Shown here piece after piece: positions 16,337 through 26,775 of a stretch of 64,000 nt of DNA. A program made the translations under genes and the position numbers. Origin of the DNA: Pseudomonas sp. ABC1 (GTDB lineage Bacteria > Pseudomonadota > Gammaproteobacteria > Pseudomonadales > Pseudomonadaceae); contig NZ_CP058349.1 in the NCBI RefSeq assembly GCF_013395055.1, forward strand, positions 1,240,001-1,304,000. Reading direction: 5' to 3'. The stretch's first letter is position 1. The number at the start of each line of letters is the position of its first letter. The notes beneath the pieces are model-generated. The model was given only the letters and a program-made list of their open reading frames with translations, searched no databases and was not told the DNA's origin.

Positions 16337-16999
16337 TCAATTCTTCAGGTAGCCGTGTTCGGCCAGGAATGCTTCGCTGATGCCCTGCGTACCGCTCTCG
16401 GCCGCCTTGTCGCCCAGCAGCAGGCGCTCGATGTAGCGCGCCAGCAGGTCGACTTCCAGGTTGACCTTATGGCCAGGTCGGTAGTCGGCCATGATGGTCT
16501 CGGCCAGGGTGTGCGGGACGATGGTCAGGGTGAACTCGGCACCGTTCACCGCATTGACGGTCAGGCTGGTGCCGTCGACGGTGATCGAGCCCTTGAGCGC
16601 GATGTAGCGGGCCAGCTCCCGTGGCGCGCGGATGACGAATTGCACGGCGCGTGCATTGTCTTCCCGGCCAATGACCTCGCCGACGCCGTCGACGTGCCCA
16701 CTGACCAGGTGCCCGCCAAGACGCGTGGTGGGTGTCAGGGCCTTCTCCAGATTGACGCGGCTGCCGCTGCGCAGGTCGACGAAGGCGCTGCGCGCCAGGG
16801 TCTCGCGACTGACATCGGCCCAGAAGCCGTTGCCGGGCAGCTCCACCACGGTCAGGCAGACGCCATTGACCGCGATGCTGTCGCCCAGTTTGACGTCGCC
16901 GAGGTCGAGCTTGCCGGTTTCCACCTGGACGCGCACGTCGCCGCCCCTGGATACCAGCGCACCGATGGTGCCGATCGCTTCGATTATTCCCGTGAACAT
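16337..16999 (-). CDS. ribE: Riboflavin synthase (alpha subunit)
   Basis: Dismutates two 6,7-dimethyl-8-ribityllumazine molecules to riboflavin. The 220-residue protein has the duplicated barrel typical of the trimeric enzyme: MFTGIIEAIGTIG at the N-terminus, SIAVNGVCLTVVEL in barrel 1, GGHLVSGHVDGVGEV at the junction and GSITVDGTSLTVNAV in barrel 2. ATG 16999 has a GGAGG ribosome site. It is the first structural gene after the FMN riboswitch; a 16-codon leader ORF overlaps its start. The ribD gene that precedes it in many pseudomonads is not present upstream. Confidence 0.96.
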   Translation of the reverse strand: MFTGIIEAIGTIGALVSRGGDVRVQVETGKLDLGDVKLGDSIAVNGVCLTVVELPGNGFWADVSRETLARSAFVDLRSGSRVNLEKALTPTTRLGGHLVSGHVDGVGEVIGREDNARAVQFVIRAPRELARYIALKGSITVDGTSLTVNAVNGAEFTLTIVPHTLAETIMADYRPGHKVNLEVDLLARYIERLLLGDKAAESGTQGISEAFLAEHGYLKN

Positions 17000-17034
17000 G
17001 GCGCCTCCGAAACGAGGCGATTGAAGTCTTGCAT
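16984..17034 (-). CDS. Short leader ORF overlapping the ribE start (candidate)
   Basis: ATG 17034-17032 opens a 16-codon frame (MQDFNRLVSEAPCSRE, then TAA at 16986-16984). An AGGAG lies nine bases upstream of its ATG, and the ORF overlaps the first 16 bases of ribE. A hairpin just upstream (plus-strand cctgttt 17046-17052 and aaacagg 17058-17064) covers part of that ribosome site. It could couple translation of ribE to the riboswitch leader. No protein homology is recognisable and it may be coincidental. Confidence 0.3.
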   Translation of the reverse strand: MQDFNRLVSEAPCSRE

Positions 17035-17119
17035 GGTGGTGAACTCCTGTTTGTGAAAAACAGGGCGTTGCGGATCGAATGGGACAGGACACCCACCGCA
17101 CGGACGGGCGCCGAAAGAT

Positions 17120-17272
17120 CCCGTTCTCTCTCATCCGGACTATGACCGTCGGCCCCGGGATCACACCGGGTCTGCTTGTCCCTGGATGGCTGGAGCCGTA
17201 CCAGGCGCTCGCGGGCTAGGCCAGAAGCCATTACCGCCGGTGGGGAATTGCACCCCGCCCTGAGAACGTCGG
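17120..17272 (-). ncRNA. FMN riboswitch (RFN element)
   Basis: On the minus strand the leader reads GTTCTCAGGGCGGGGTGCAA, then TTCCCCACCGGCGGTAA, and closes with GTCCGGATGAGAGAGAACG, the conserved core of the RFN aptamer including the terminal pairing strand. It lies about 120 bases upstream of ribE and should repress the riboflavin operon when FMN is abundant. The downstream hairpin at 17046-17064 has no T-tract and abuts a ribosome site, favouring translational control. Between this element and the ffh stop (17273-17490) I see no gene; that stretch must hold the operon promoter. Confidence 0.96.
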
Positions 17273-17490
17273 ACCTGTAAAAGGCCCGGCGCAGTTTTTA
17301 GCACAGATACGGAGATAAAGCAGCCGGGAGTGGCAAGAATGCGCAGGATGTCTGTTGCGGATTTGTCTTGCGACCGGGCAGACCACGCACAGATGGGGCA
17401 ACCCGACATCCAGATGACGCCCACACTCGCAACTGCAGTGCGAGCGATCAAATGGTCAACGCTTCACAGGGGCGATACCCATGCACCTAC

Positions 17491-18864
17491 TTAGAACTTG
17501 GGCATTCCGCCCGGCAGCATGCCGCCCAGGCCACGCATCATCTTGGCCATGCCGCCCTTGCCGGTGACCTTCTTCATCATCTTCTGCATCTGCTTGTGTT
17601 GCTTGAGCATGCGGCCGATGTCCTGCACCTGGGTGCCGGAGCCCAGGGCGATACGGCGCTTGCGCGAGCCGCTGATGATGTCGGGGTTGCGGCGCTCGGC
17701 CGGTGTCATCGAGTTGATGATCGCTTCCATCTGCTTGAACTGTTTCTCCGCCGCGCCCTGGGCATTGCCCATCTGCGACAGGTTGACGCCACCGATGGAG
17801 GGCAGCTTGTCCATCAGGCTGCCCAGGCCGCCCATGTTCTTCATCTGCTGCAACTGGTCGCGGAAGTCTTCGAGATCGAAGCCCTTGCCCTTCTTCAGCT
17901 TCTGCGTGAGCTTGGCGGCCTTTTCCTTGTCCAGGGTCTGCTCGGCTTGCTCGATCAGACTGAGTACGTCGCCCATGCCGAGGATGCGCGAGGCCAGGCG
18001 GTCCGGGTGAAAGGGCTCGAGTGCATCGCTCTTCTCGCCCATACCGATGAACTTGATCGGTTTGCCGGTGATATGGCGCACCGACAGCGCGGCACCGCCA
18101 CGGGCATCGCCGTCGACCTTGGTCAGCACCACGCCGGTCAGCGGCAGCGCTTCGCCGAAGGCCTTGGCGGTATTGGCCGCGTCCTGGCCGATCATGGCGT
18201 CGACCACGAACAGGGTTTCCACCGGGTTGACGGCGGCGTGCAGGGCCTTGATCTCGGCCATCATCTCTTCATCGATGGCCAGCCGGCCAGCGGTGTCCAG
18301 CAGCACCACGTCGATGAATTTGAGCTTGGCCTCGCGGATCGCAGCCTGGGCGATGTCGATAGGCTTCTGGCTGATGTCCGACGGGAAGAAGGTCACGCCG
18401 ACTTCATCGGCCAGGGTCTCGAGCTGCTTGATCGCCGCGGGACGGTAGACGTCCACCGACACCACCAGCACGCTCTTCTTCTTGCGCTCCTTGAGGAAGC
18501 GCGCCAGCTTGCCCACCGTGGTGGTCTTGCCCGCGCCCTGCAGACCGGCCATCAGCACCACCGCCGGCGGCACCGCGTTCAGCGCCAGGTCTTCGTTGGC
18601 CTCGCCCATCAGGGCTTCCAGCTCGGCGCGCACGATCTTCACGAACGCCTGGCCCGGTGTCAGGCTCTTCGAGACCTCGGTACCCACCGCACGCTCTTTG
18701 ACACGATTGACGAAATCCTTGACCACCGGCAGCGCCACGTCGGCCTCGAGCAGCGCCATGCGCACTTCGCGCAGGGTGTCCTTGATGTTGTCCTCGGTCA
18801 GTTTGGCCTTGCCGGTGACATGGCGAAGCGTCTGGGAAAGTCGGTCGGTCAGGTTTTCGAACAT
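17491..18864 (-). CDS. ffh: Signal recognition particle protein Ffh
   Basis: The SRP GTPase, which with 4.5S RNA delivers inner-membrane proteins to FtsY. The 457-residue protein has the N domain (MFENLTDRLSQTL), the G domain with P-loop GLQGAGKTTTVGKLA, DTAGRL and TKVDGDARGG, and a Met-rich M domain in the last 130 residues (MLKQHKQMQKMMKK, GGMLPGGMPKF). ATG 18864 begins MFENLT, the family start. In P. aeruginosa ffh is followed by rpsP-rimM-trmD-rplS; here the riboflavin leader comes next. Confidence 0.97.
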   Translation of the reverse strand: MFENLTDRLSQTLRHVTGKAKLTEDNIKDTLREVRMALLEADVALPVVKDFVNRVKERAVGTEVSKSLTPGQAFVKIVRAELEALMGEANEDLALNAVPPAVVLMAGLQGAGKTTTVGKLARFLKERKKKSVLVVSVDVYRPAAIKQLETLADEVGVTFFPSDISQKPIDIAQAAIREAKLKFIDVVLLDTAGRLAIDEEMMAEIKALHAAVNPVETLFVVDAMIGQDAANTAKAFGEALPLTGVVLTKVDGDARGGAALSVRHITGKPIKFIGMGEKSDALEPFHPDRLASRILGMGDVLSLIEQAEQTLDKEKAAKLTQKLKKGKGFDLEDFRDQLQQMKNMGGLGSLMDKLPSIGGVNLSQMGNAQGAAEKQFKQMEAIINSMTPAERRNPDIISGSRKRRIALGSGTQVQDIGRMLKQHKQMQKMMKKVTGKGGMAKMMRGLGGMLPGGMPKF

Positions 18865-19044
18865 GGGCCATTCCACGCTGGATGTGGGGAGGGCGGATTA
18901 TAGTGGCCTTCGCTCATCCTCCGGTACCCCGCACGGCGCATTTGTCAGGCACCCGGCCCTTGCCGCTTAAAAGCATTGAGATGCTTTTTACCTTCAAGGG
19001 TTTGTGCCAAACTCATGGCCTTTGCAAATAGCCCTACGGAATCT

Positions 19045-19839
19045 ATGCATCCTCTGTTGCCCAGCCTCGCAGCCGCCTGTCTATACGCTGGCGCCACGGG
19101 CTACCAAAGCCTGCGACTGGCACAACGCAAAGTGCCAGACAGACGCCTTTTATTCGTGGTTGGCGCACTCGCGCTGATCGCCCATGGCGCTGCTCTGTTC
19201 TCCCAGCTTCTGTTGCCCAGCGGTCTTCAACTGGACTTTTTCACGGCATCGAGCCTGATCTCTGCCGCCGTGATCCTGCTGATTCTGCTGGGCCTGTACC
19301 GCATGCCGGTGGAAAACCTGCTGTTGTTGCTGTTCCCATTGGGCTTCCTGACAACGCTGTTCGCGGAATTCGCCCCCTCGGGCAATGTGCCGCTGGTCAT
19401 CGAAACACCCGGCATGCTGGCGCATATCCTGCTGTCGATCCTGGCCTATGGCGTGCTGACCATCGCGGTGTTCCAGTCCTTGCTGCTGCTGTTGCAGGAC
19501 CATCACCTCAAGCACAAACACCCCTCCGGACTGATCCGCAACTTCCCACCCCTGCAGACCATGGAAAGCCTGTTGTTCGGCTTCCTGCTCGCCGGTTGGG
19601 CACTGTTGTCGGCTTCGCTGCTGTCCGGCTGGCTGTTCCTCGACGACCTGTTCGCCCAGCACCTGGTGCACAAGACTGCGCTGTCGGTGGTTGCCTGGAT
19701 CATCTTCGCCACGCTGCTGTGGGGACGCCATCGCCTGGGCTGGCGCGGACACAAGGCGATCCGCTGGACACTGGCGGGTTTCTGCCTGCTGATGCTGGCC
19801 TATTTCGGCAGCAAGCTGGTACGCGAATTCATCCTCTGA
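19045..19839 (+). CDS. CcsA/YpjD family inner-membrane protein (cytochrome c biogenesis CcsA-like)
   Basis: A 264-residue polytopic protein with about eight hydrophobic helices beginning at MHPLLPSLAAACLYAGATGY. It belongs to the CcsA/HemX/YpjD group of cytochrome-assembly-like membrane proteins; the family's role in Pseudomonas is unclear. ATG 19045 is chosen because it starts the first TM segment; upstream in-frame codons add a non-hydrophobic leader. It is divergent from ffh, the usual neighbour in pseudomonads, with 180 bases between the starts. Confidence 0.88.
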   Translation: MHPLLPSLAAACLYAGATGYQSLRLAQRKVPDRRLLFVVGALALIAHGAALFSQLLLPSGLQLDFFTASSLISAAVILLILLGLYRMPVENLLLLLFPLGFLTTLFAEFAPSGNVPLVIETPGMLAHILLSILAYGVLTIAVFQSLLLLLQDHHLKHKHPSGLIRNFPPLQTMESLLFGFLLAGWALLSASLLSGWLFLDDLFAQHLVHKTALSVVAWIIFATLLWGRHRLGWRGHKAIRWTLAGFCLLMLAYFGSKLVREFIL

Positions 19840-19851
19840 GCCGCCAATAAT

Positions 19852-19895
19852 GAAAACGCCCCCGGTCGCCTGTATCAAGCGGCCGGGGCGTTTTC
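19852..19895. terminator. Bidirectional intrinsic terminator
   Basis: A long stem (aaaacgcccccgg ... ccggggcgtttt) lies between the convergent ypjD-like gene and the carboxynorspermidine dehydrogenase gene. A-tract and T-tract flank the GC stem on the two sides, so it can terminate transcription from either strand. Confidence 0.9.
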
Positions 19896-19944
19896 GTATC
19901 CGGATCCGCCGGAGCCACTCACGATAGTGGCCCCGGCGGCATCT

Positions 19945-21189
19945 TCAGGCCTGCTGATTCCAGGGGCGATCGCCCTGTTCGTCCTTGATCCGCGTGGGCA
20001 GACCCATGCTGTCCAGCAGTTCCAGGAACGGCTCGGGCGGCAGTTCCTCGACGTTGACCATGCGCTGCGCGTCCCACTGGCCGCGAGCAATCAGCCTCGC
20101 CGCCGCCACCGGCGGCACGCCAGCGGTGTAGGAAATACCCTGGCTGTCGGTCTCGGCGTAGGCCTCTTCATGGTCGGCCACGTTGTAGATGAACACTTCA
20201 CGCGGCTTGCCATCCTTGCTGCCTCGCACCAGGTCGCCGATGCAGGTCTTGCCGGTATAGCCCGGTGCCAGCGAGGCCGGGTCCGGCAGGACTGCCTTGA
20301 CCACCTTGAGCGGCACCACTTCCAGCCCTTCCGCCGTCGTCACCGGTTGCTCCGAGAGCAGGCCGAGGTTCTTCAACACAGTGAAGACATTGATGTAGTG
20401 ATCGCCAAAGCTCATCCAGAAGCGGATGTTCGGCACGTCGAGGTGCTTCGACAGCGAATGCACTTCGTCATGGCCGGTCAGGTAGAGGTTCTGCTCACCC
20501 ACCACTGGCAGGTCGTCGGTGCGCTTGACCTCGAACATGGTGTTGCTGGTCCACTGGGCGTTCTGCCAGCTCCAGACCTGCCCGGTGAATTCGCGGAAGT
20601 TGATCTCCGGGTCGAAGTTGGTCGCGAAGTACTTGCCATGGGAGCCGGCATTCACATCGAGGATATCGATGGAGTCGATGCGATCGAAATGGCGCTGCGC
20701 AGCCAGCGCCGCGTAGGCATTGACCACCCCCGGGTCGAAGCCGGCACCGAGGATCGCGGTGATGCCTTTCTCGCGGCATTCCTCCAGTTGCTTCCACTCG
20801 TAGTTGCCGTACCAGGGCGGTGTTTCACAGACCTTACCCGGTTCCTCGTGGATCGCGGTGTCCAGGTAGGCAGCACCGGTCTCGATGCAGGCGCGCAGGA
20901 CGGACATATTGAGAAAAGCCGATCCTACATTGATGACGATCTGCGACTCGGTCTCGCGGATCAGGGCCTTGGTCGCCTCGACATCCAGAGCGTTCAGGGC
21001 GAAGGCCCCGAGTTCGGCCGGCACCTTGAGGCTGCCTTTGGCCTTGACGCTGTCGATGATGGCCTGGCACTTGGCGACGTTACGCGAAGCGATGACGATC
21101 CTGCCCAACTCGTCGTTATGCTGCGCACATTTATGGGCCACTACCTTGGCCACACCACCTGCACCAATGATCAGGACGTTTCTCTTCAT
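19945..21189 (-). CDS. Carboxynorspermidine/carboxyspermidine dehydrogenase (saccharopine dehydrogenase family)
   Basis: Reductively condenses aspartate semialdehyde with a diamine (diaminopropane or putrescine) to a carboxy-polyamine, the first step of the alternative nor/spermidine pathway. The 414-residue protein starts with a Rossmann motif (IIGAGGVAK, residues 7-15) and contains IVINVGSAFLN, AYLDTAIHEEPG and ILGAGFDPGVVNAYAA, typical of the LYS9/CANSDH family. It is the second gene of a pair with nspC, 48 bases downstream of it. Whether norspermidine or spermidine is the product cannot be told from sequence. Confidence 0.92.
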   Translation of the reverse strand: MKRNVLIIGAGGVAKVVAHKCAQHNDELGRIVIASRNVAKCQAIIDSVKAKGSLKVPAELGAFALNALDVEATKALIRETESQIVINVGSAFLNMSVLRACIETGAAYLDTAIHEEPGKVCETPPWYGNYEWKQLEECREKGITAILGAGFDPGVVNAYAALAAQRHFDRIDSIDILDVNAGSHGKYFATNFDPEINFREFTGQVWSWQNAQWTSNTMFEVKRTDDLPVVGEQNLYLTGHDEVHSLSKHLDVPNIRFWMSFGDHYINVFTVLKNLGLLSEQPVTTAEGLEVVPLKVVKAVLPDPASLAPGYTGKTCIGDLVRGSKDGKPREVFIYNVADHEEAYAETDSQGISYTAGVPPVAAARLIARGQWDAQRMVNVEELPPEPFLELLDSMGLPTRIKDEQGDRPWNQQA

Positions 21190-21237
21190 TTACTGTCGTT
21201 TCCTCCTACGGGCCTTCTGCACATCCACGCGGGATGC

Positions 21238-22335
21238 TCAGGAGAGGCTGCCCAGATAGTCTTCAAAGCCGAATTCGCGAACCAGCTCGACGTTACCGTC
21301 GAGTTGGCGCACGGCAATCGCCGGCATCTTTAGTCCGTTGAACCAGTTTTTCTTGACCATGGTGTAACCCGCCGCGTCGATGAACGACAGACGATCGCCG
21401 ATGGCCAGCGGACGATCGAAACGGTATTCGCCAAAGATATCCCCGGCCAGGCAGGACTTGCCGCACACCATGTAGCTGTGCTCGCCGTCGCTCGGTTCCA
21501 TCTTGGCATCCAGGCGATAGATCAGCAGATCGAGCATGTGTGCCTCGATGGAGCTGTCGACCACCGCCAGGTGCTTGCCGTTGTAGAGAGTGTCCAGTAC
21601 CGAGACTTCCAGCGAGGCGCTGCGGGTGATCGCCGCTTCGCCCGGCTCCAGGTAGACCTGTACGCCATAGCGCTCGGAGAACGCCTTCAGGCGCGCAGCG
21701 AAGGCTTCCAGGGGATAATCGTCGCCGGTGAAGTGAATGCCGCCCCCCAGGCTGACCCACTCGACCCGGTGCAGCAGATGACCGAAGCGCTCTTCGATCA
21801 CGTCGAGCATCTGGCCGAACAGCTCGAAGCTCGAATTCTCGCAGTTGTTGTGGAACATGAAGCCGGAAATCTGGCCGATCACCGTTTCGATCTTTTCCGG
21901 GTCCCACTCGCCCAGGCGACTGAACGGACGCGCCGGGTCGGCCAGCAGGTAGTCGGAGCTACTCACCTGCGGGTTGACCCGCAAGCCGCGCACCGCGCCG
22001 CTCGATACGTCGGCGAAACGCTGCAACTGGCCGATGGAGTTGAAGATGATCTTGTCGGAGTTGGCCAGCACCTCATCGATCTCATCGTCGGCCCAGGCCA
22101 CGCTGTAGGCGTGGGTTTCACCGGCGAACTTCTCGCGACCGAGGCGCACCTCGTACAGCGAGGAGGACGTGGTGCCGTCCATGTACTGCTGCATCAGGTC
22201 GAACACCGACCAGGTGGCGAAGCACTTGAGCGCCAGCAGCGCCCGGGCGCCGGACAGTTCGCGCACCCTGGCGATCTTCTCCAGATTGACCAGCAGTTTC
22301 TGTTTATCGATGAGGTAATAAGGTGTCTTGATCAT
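21238..22335 (-). CDS. nspC: Carboxynorspermidine decarboxylase
   Basis: PLP enzyme (fold III, alanine-racemase-like) that decarboxylates carboxy(nor)spermidine. The 365-residue protein starts MIKTPYYLIDKQKLL; ALLALKCFA near residue 37 holds the PLP lysine. WVSLGGGIHFTGDDYP, EPGEAAI and VCGKSCLAGDIFGEYRF (with the active-site Cys/Asp region) fit NspC. It is the first gene of the nspC-dehydrogenase pair. The pathway supplies triamines without S-adenosylmethionine; norspermidine/spermidine levels affect biofilm in Vibrio, a possible but unproven link with the adhesin locus in this window. Confidence 0.94.
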   Translation of the reverse strand: MIKTPYYLIDKQKLLVNLEKIARVRELSGARALLALKCFATWSVFDLMQQYMDGTTSSSLYEVRLGREKFAGETHAYSVAWADDEIDEVLANSDKIIFNSIGQLQRFADVSSGAVRGLRVNPQVSSSDYLLADPARPFSRLGEWDPEKIETVIGQISGFMFHNNCENSSFELFGQMLDVIEERFGHLLHRVEWVSLGGGIHFTGDDYPLEAFAARLKAFSERYGVQVYLEPGEAAITRSASLEVSVLDTLYNGKHLAVVDSSIEAHMLDLLIYRLDAKMEPSDGEHSYMVCGKSCLAGDIFGEYRFDRPLAIGDRLSFIDAAGYTMVKKNWFNGLKMPAIAVRQLDGNVELVREFGFEDYLGSLS

Positions 22336-22635
22336 CCATCCACCCAGGTAATGAAGGTCGCCAGAGAAGGCTTTTCAGCCTCCCCGAACAAAAGTGGACG
22401 CGAATTGTGCCGATAACCGGCGCATATCTAAAGGGCATTGCTCATATTTCGGGAAATCCGCAACCCGTTCGTTACCCTGAGAGCCTTGCTGGACGTGCCT
22501 TCTGGCCAGGTAACGCGTTGCGACAAGATACCCGCCCGCAGATGCTTCCATAGTCCGAAGCATGCCCTGTTCGGCATGACTGCTTCATGACAGAGGTCAC
22601 CACAAGACGATTCGGGGCCTTGTCGCCAGCCCCGT
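22336..22635. other. Gene-free stretch between nspC and uvrB
   Basis: These 300 bases hold no supported gene. They must include the nspC promoter and the uvrB 3' region. One inverted repeat (gaagcatgcc ... ggcatg-act-gcttc, about 22557-22586) lies 50-80 bases past the uvrB stop on the minus strand; it lacks a T-tract and may be a weak terminator. Confidence 0.5.
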
Positions 22636-24651
<2,016 letters not shown>

Positions 24652-24836
24652 AACCACCTCTGCATGCGCATGGCGCCGGAGACACGCCAGAAAGGCGCAT
24701 CAATCGCACCAAAACCGGCCACTATCATATCGCGGCCCGCCCACAACACCGCTATACTATCGCCCCGTTTGCGCACCGCCCTCAGCGCCGAAGCGAGGGT
24801 GTGTTTCACCCACTCCTATCTTCGAGCCTGCCCATC

Positions 24837-26033
24837 ATGAGTCTGTTCTCCGCTGTCGAACTGGCGCCGCGTGACCCCATCCTCGGCCTCAACGAAGCCT
24901 TCAATGCCGACACGCGGCCGAACAAGGTCAATCTCGGCGTCGGCGTCTACTACAACGAAGAAGGTCGAATCCCGCTGCTGCGCGCCGTCGCCGCAGCCGA
25001 GAAGGCTCGCCTGGCCGCCAGCGCCCCGCGTGGCTACCTGCCGATCGAAGGGATCGCCGCCTATGACAGCGCCGTCCAGCAACTGCTGCTCGGCAAGCAG
25101 TCCGAGCTGATCGCCAGCGGACGCATCGTCACGGCCCAGGCCCTGGGCGGTACCGGTGCCCTGAAGATCGGCGCCGACTACCTCAAGCGCCTGCGCCCGG
25201 ACGCCGTGGTAGCCATCAGCAACCCGAGCTGGGAGAACCACCGCGCCCTGTTCGAGTCGGCCGGTTTCCCGGTGCACAGCTACCGTTACTACGATGCCCA
25301 GAGCCATGGCGTGGATCGCGCCGGCATGCTGGAAGACCTGCAGGCGCTGCCCGCCGGTTCGATTCTGGTACTGCATGCCTGCTGCCATAACCCGACCGGT
25401 GTCGACCTGACCCTGGAAGACTGGAAAGCCGTACTCGACGTGGTGCGTGCCAAGGGGCATATCCCCTTCCTCGACATCGCCTACCAGGGCTTCGGCGAAG
25501 GTCTGGAAGAAGATGCCGCCGCCGTCCGCCTGTTCGCCGATTCGGGCCTGAACTTCCTGGTTTCCAGCTCCTTCTCCAAATCCTTCTCGCTCTATGGCGA
25601 GCGGGTTGGCGCGCTGTCGCTGGTCACCAGCAGCCGCGACGAGTCGGCCCGCGTGCTGTCGCAGATCAAGCGCGTGATCCGCACCAACTACTCCAACCCA
25701 CCGACCCATGGCGCCACCGTGGTGTCCGCGGTGCTCAACGACCCTGAACTGCGTGCACTGTGGGAAGCCGAACTAGCGGAAATGCGTGACCGCATCCGCC
25801 AGATGCGCCTGAGCATGGTAGAGCAGTTGGCCGCCAAGGGCGCCACCCAGGACTTCAGCTTCGTCGCCCGCCAGTGCGGCATGTTCTCCTACTCGGGCCT
25901 GACACCCGAACAGGTCGACCGCCTGCGCGAAGAGTTCGGCGTCTATGCCATCGGCACCGGCCGCATCTGCGTGGCAGCACTGAACCAGCACAACCTCGAC
26001 GCCGTGACCGACGCCATCGTCCGCGTTCTCTGA
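24837..26033 (+). CDS. Aspartate/aromatic amino acid aminotransferase (class I)
   Basis: PLP-dependent transaminase of the AspC/TyrB type, 398 residues. Visible features: MSLFSAVELAPRDPILGLNE at the start, VNLGVGVYYNEEG, TAQALGGTGALKIGADYLKR, HACCHNPTGVDLT, DIAYQGFGEGLEEDA, the PLP-lysine motif SSSFSKSFSLYGERVGAL and RTNYSNPPTHGA. ATG 24837 is chosen as the family start; an upstream in-frame ATG at 24801 adds an unlikely leader. Sequence alone does not separate the aspartate from the aromatic preference; in P. aeruginosa the uvrB neighbour is annotated as an aromatic aminotransferase. Confidence 0.95.
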   Translation: MSLFSAVELAPRDPILGLNEAFNADTRPNKVNLGVGVYYNEEGRIPLLRAVAAAEKARLAASAPRGYLPIEGIAAYDSAVQQLLLGKQSELIASGRIVTAQALGGTGALKIGADYLKRLRPDAVVAISNPSWENHRALFESAGFPVHSYRYYDAQSHGVDRAGMLEDLQALPAGSILVLHACCHNPTGVDLTLEDWKAVLDVVRAKGHIPFLDIAYQGFGEGLEEDAAAVRLFADSGLNFLVSSSFSKSFSLYGERVGALSLVTSSRDESARVLSQIKRVIRTNYSNPPTHGATVVSAVLNDPELRALWEAELAEMRDRIRQMRLSMVEQLAAKGATQDFSFVARQCGMFSYSGLTPEQVDRLREEFGVYAIGTGRICVAALNQHNLDAVTDAIVRVL

Positions 26034-26058
26034 GGGCATTACACGTTTGCAGGGGGAC

Positions 26059-26086
26059 TTGACTTCCCCTTTGCAAACAGTAGGAT
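26059..26086 (+). promoter_or_regulatory. Promoter of tRNA-Asn
   Basis: TTGACT at 26059-26064 and TAGGAT at 26081-26086 are separated by 16 bases and lie 12 bases before the tRNA 5' end, fitting a sigma-70 promoter. The -35 sits inside a hairpin-forming stretch (gtttgca ... tgcaaac, 26044-26078) that might also terminate the aminotransferase transcript. Confidence 0.7.
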
Positions 26087-26098
26087 ACGCACCGTTAT

Positions 26099-26174
26099 TC
26101 CGCGATAGCTCAGTCGGTAGAGCAAATGACTGTTAATCATTGGGTCCCTGGTTCGAGTCCAGGTCGCGGAGCCA
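26099..26174 (+). tRNA. tRNA-Asn (GTT)
   Basis: A 76-base cloverleaf with acceptor stem TCCGCGA/TCGCGGA, discriminator G and encoded CCA. The D-arm is GCTCAGTCGGTAGAGC, the anticodon loop CTGTTAA with GTT at 26132-26134, and the T-arm CCTGGTTCGAGTCCAGG. Confidence 0.99.
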
Positions 26175-26180
26175 ACTTCA

Positions 26181-26210
26181 AAGCCTCGGCATAAGCCGGG
26201 GCTTTTTTTC
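26181..26210 (+). terminator. Intrinsic terminator of tRNA-Asn
   Basis: The stem agcctcggc / gccggggct (one G-U pair) is followed by TTTTTTT, seven bases past the tRNA 3' end. Confidence 0.92.
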
Positions 26211-26300
26211 GCCTGCCGGACTCTCACCAGGGACTGCGTCCCAGGTTATTCGGCCTGCGGCATCAGCCGTAATGTTGTTCACTCCAGGTTGTGCGCGCCT

Positions 26301-26341
26301 GTTCCCCTCTCCCTAACCCTCTCCCCAAAGGGGCGAGGGGA
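26301..26341. repeat. CCCTCTCCC-type dispersed repeat, copy 2
   Basis: Two ccctctccc-like blocks followed by gggcgagggg can pair as a hairpin (ctcccc / gggcgagg). It is closely related to the element at 10637-10679. It lies between the tRNA-Asn terminator and a small lipoprotein gene. Confidence 0.55.
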
Positions 26342-26400
26342 CTGATTGCGTTTGCCCGTTTCTTATGTGAACAGCATCCGGCCAAATGCTTACCGCGCGA

Positions 26401-26604
26401 CTAGATCCCACCGGCCTCGCTTCTCGAGCGCTCGCAAGCCAGCCTCAGTCGCTCGTGGACATCAGGCGGGATGGGAGCCGTCATCATTGCCCGATACTCC
26501 ATGCATTCGTTCGTTTCCGAGAAAGCATTCTCGGGGGCTTGCGTAGCGGATGATCCGCAGCCGGCCAGGCAGCCCATGGTCGTAGCAGCAATCAGCAATC
26601 GCAT
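26401..26604 (-). CDS. Small hypothetical lipoprotein
   Basis: A 67-residue protein with a lipoprotein signal (MRLLIAATTMGCLAGCGSS; lipobox LAGC, Cys at residue 16). The mature part is about 50 residues, hydrophilic, with EYRAMMTAPIPPDVHERLRLACERSRSE. I do not recognise the family. ATG 26604 is chosen because it opens the signal peptide; an upstream in-frame ATG at 26619 is possible. It is just downstream of the giant adhesin gene in the same direction but separated from it by a terminator, so its link with the adhesin is only positional. Confidence 0.6.
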   Translation of the reverse strand: MRLLIAATTMGCLAGCGSSATQAPENAFSETNECMEYRAMMTAPIPPDVHERLRLACERSRSEAGGI

Positions 26605-26710
26605 CGGGTATCTCCCCATGAAAGGTCATCGAGGCGTTCGACCCTGAGTCGTGGCGAAAACTCCCGGGCATATCGCCTCGTTCCAACCATGTCGGAATTC
26701 GAACGGCACA

Positions 26711-26740
26711 GACGAAAACGGCCACCCTGAGGTGGCCGTG
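26711..26740 (-). terminator. Intrinsic terminator of the adhesin operon
   Basis: On the minus strand the 9-bp perfect stem acggccacc / ggtggccgt with a 4-base loop is followed by TTTTCGTC. It lies about 36 bases after the adhesin stop codon and closes the tolC-ompA/lapB/lapC/adhesin transcript. Confidence 0.9.
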
Positions 26741-26775
26741 GTTATCGCTGCAGTGCGCCGTCCCTGGCGCGTGGA

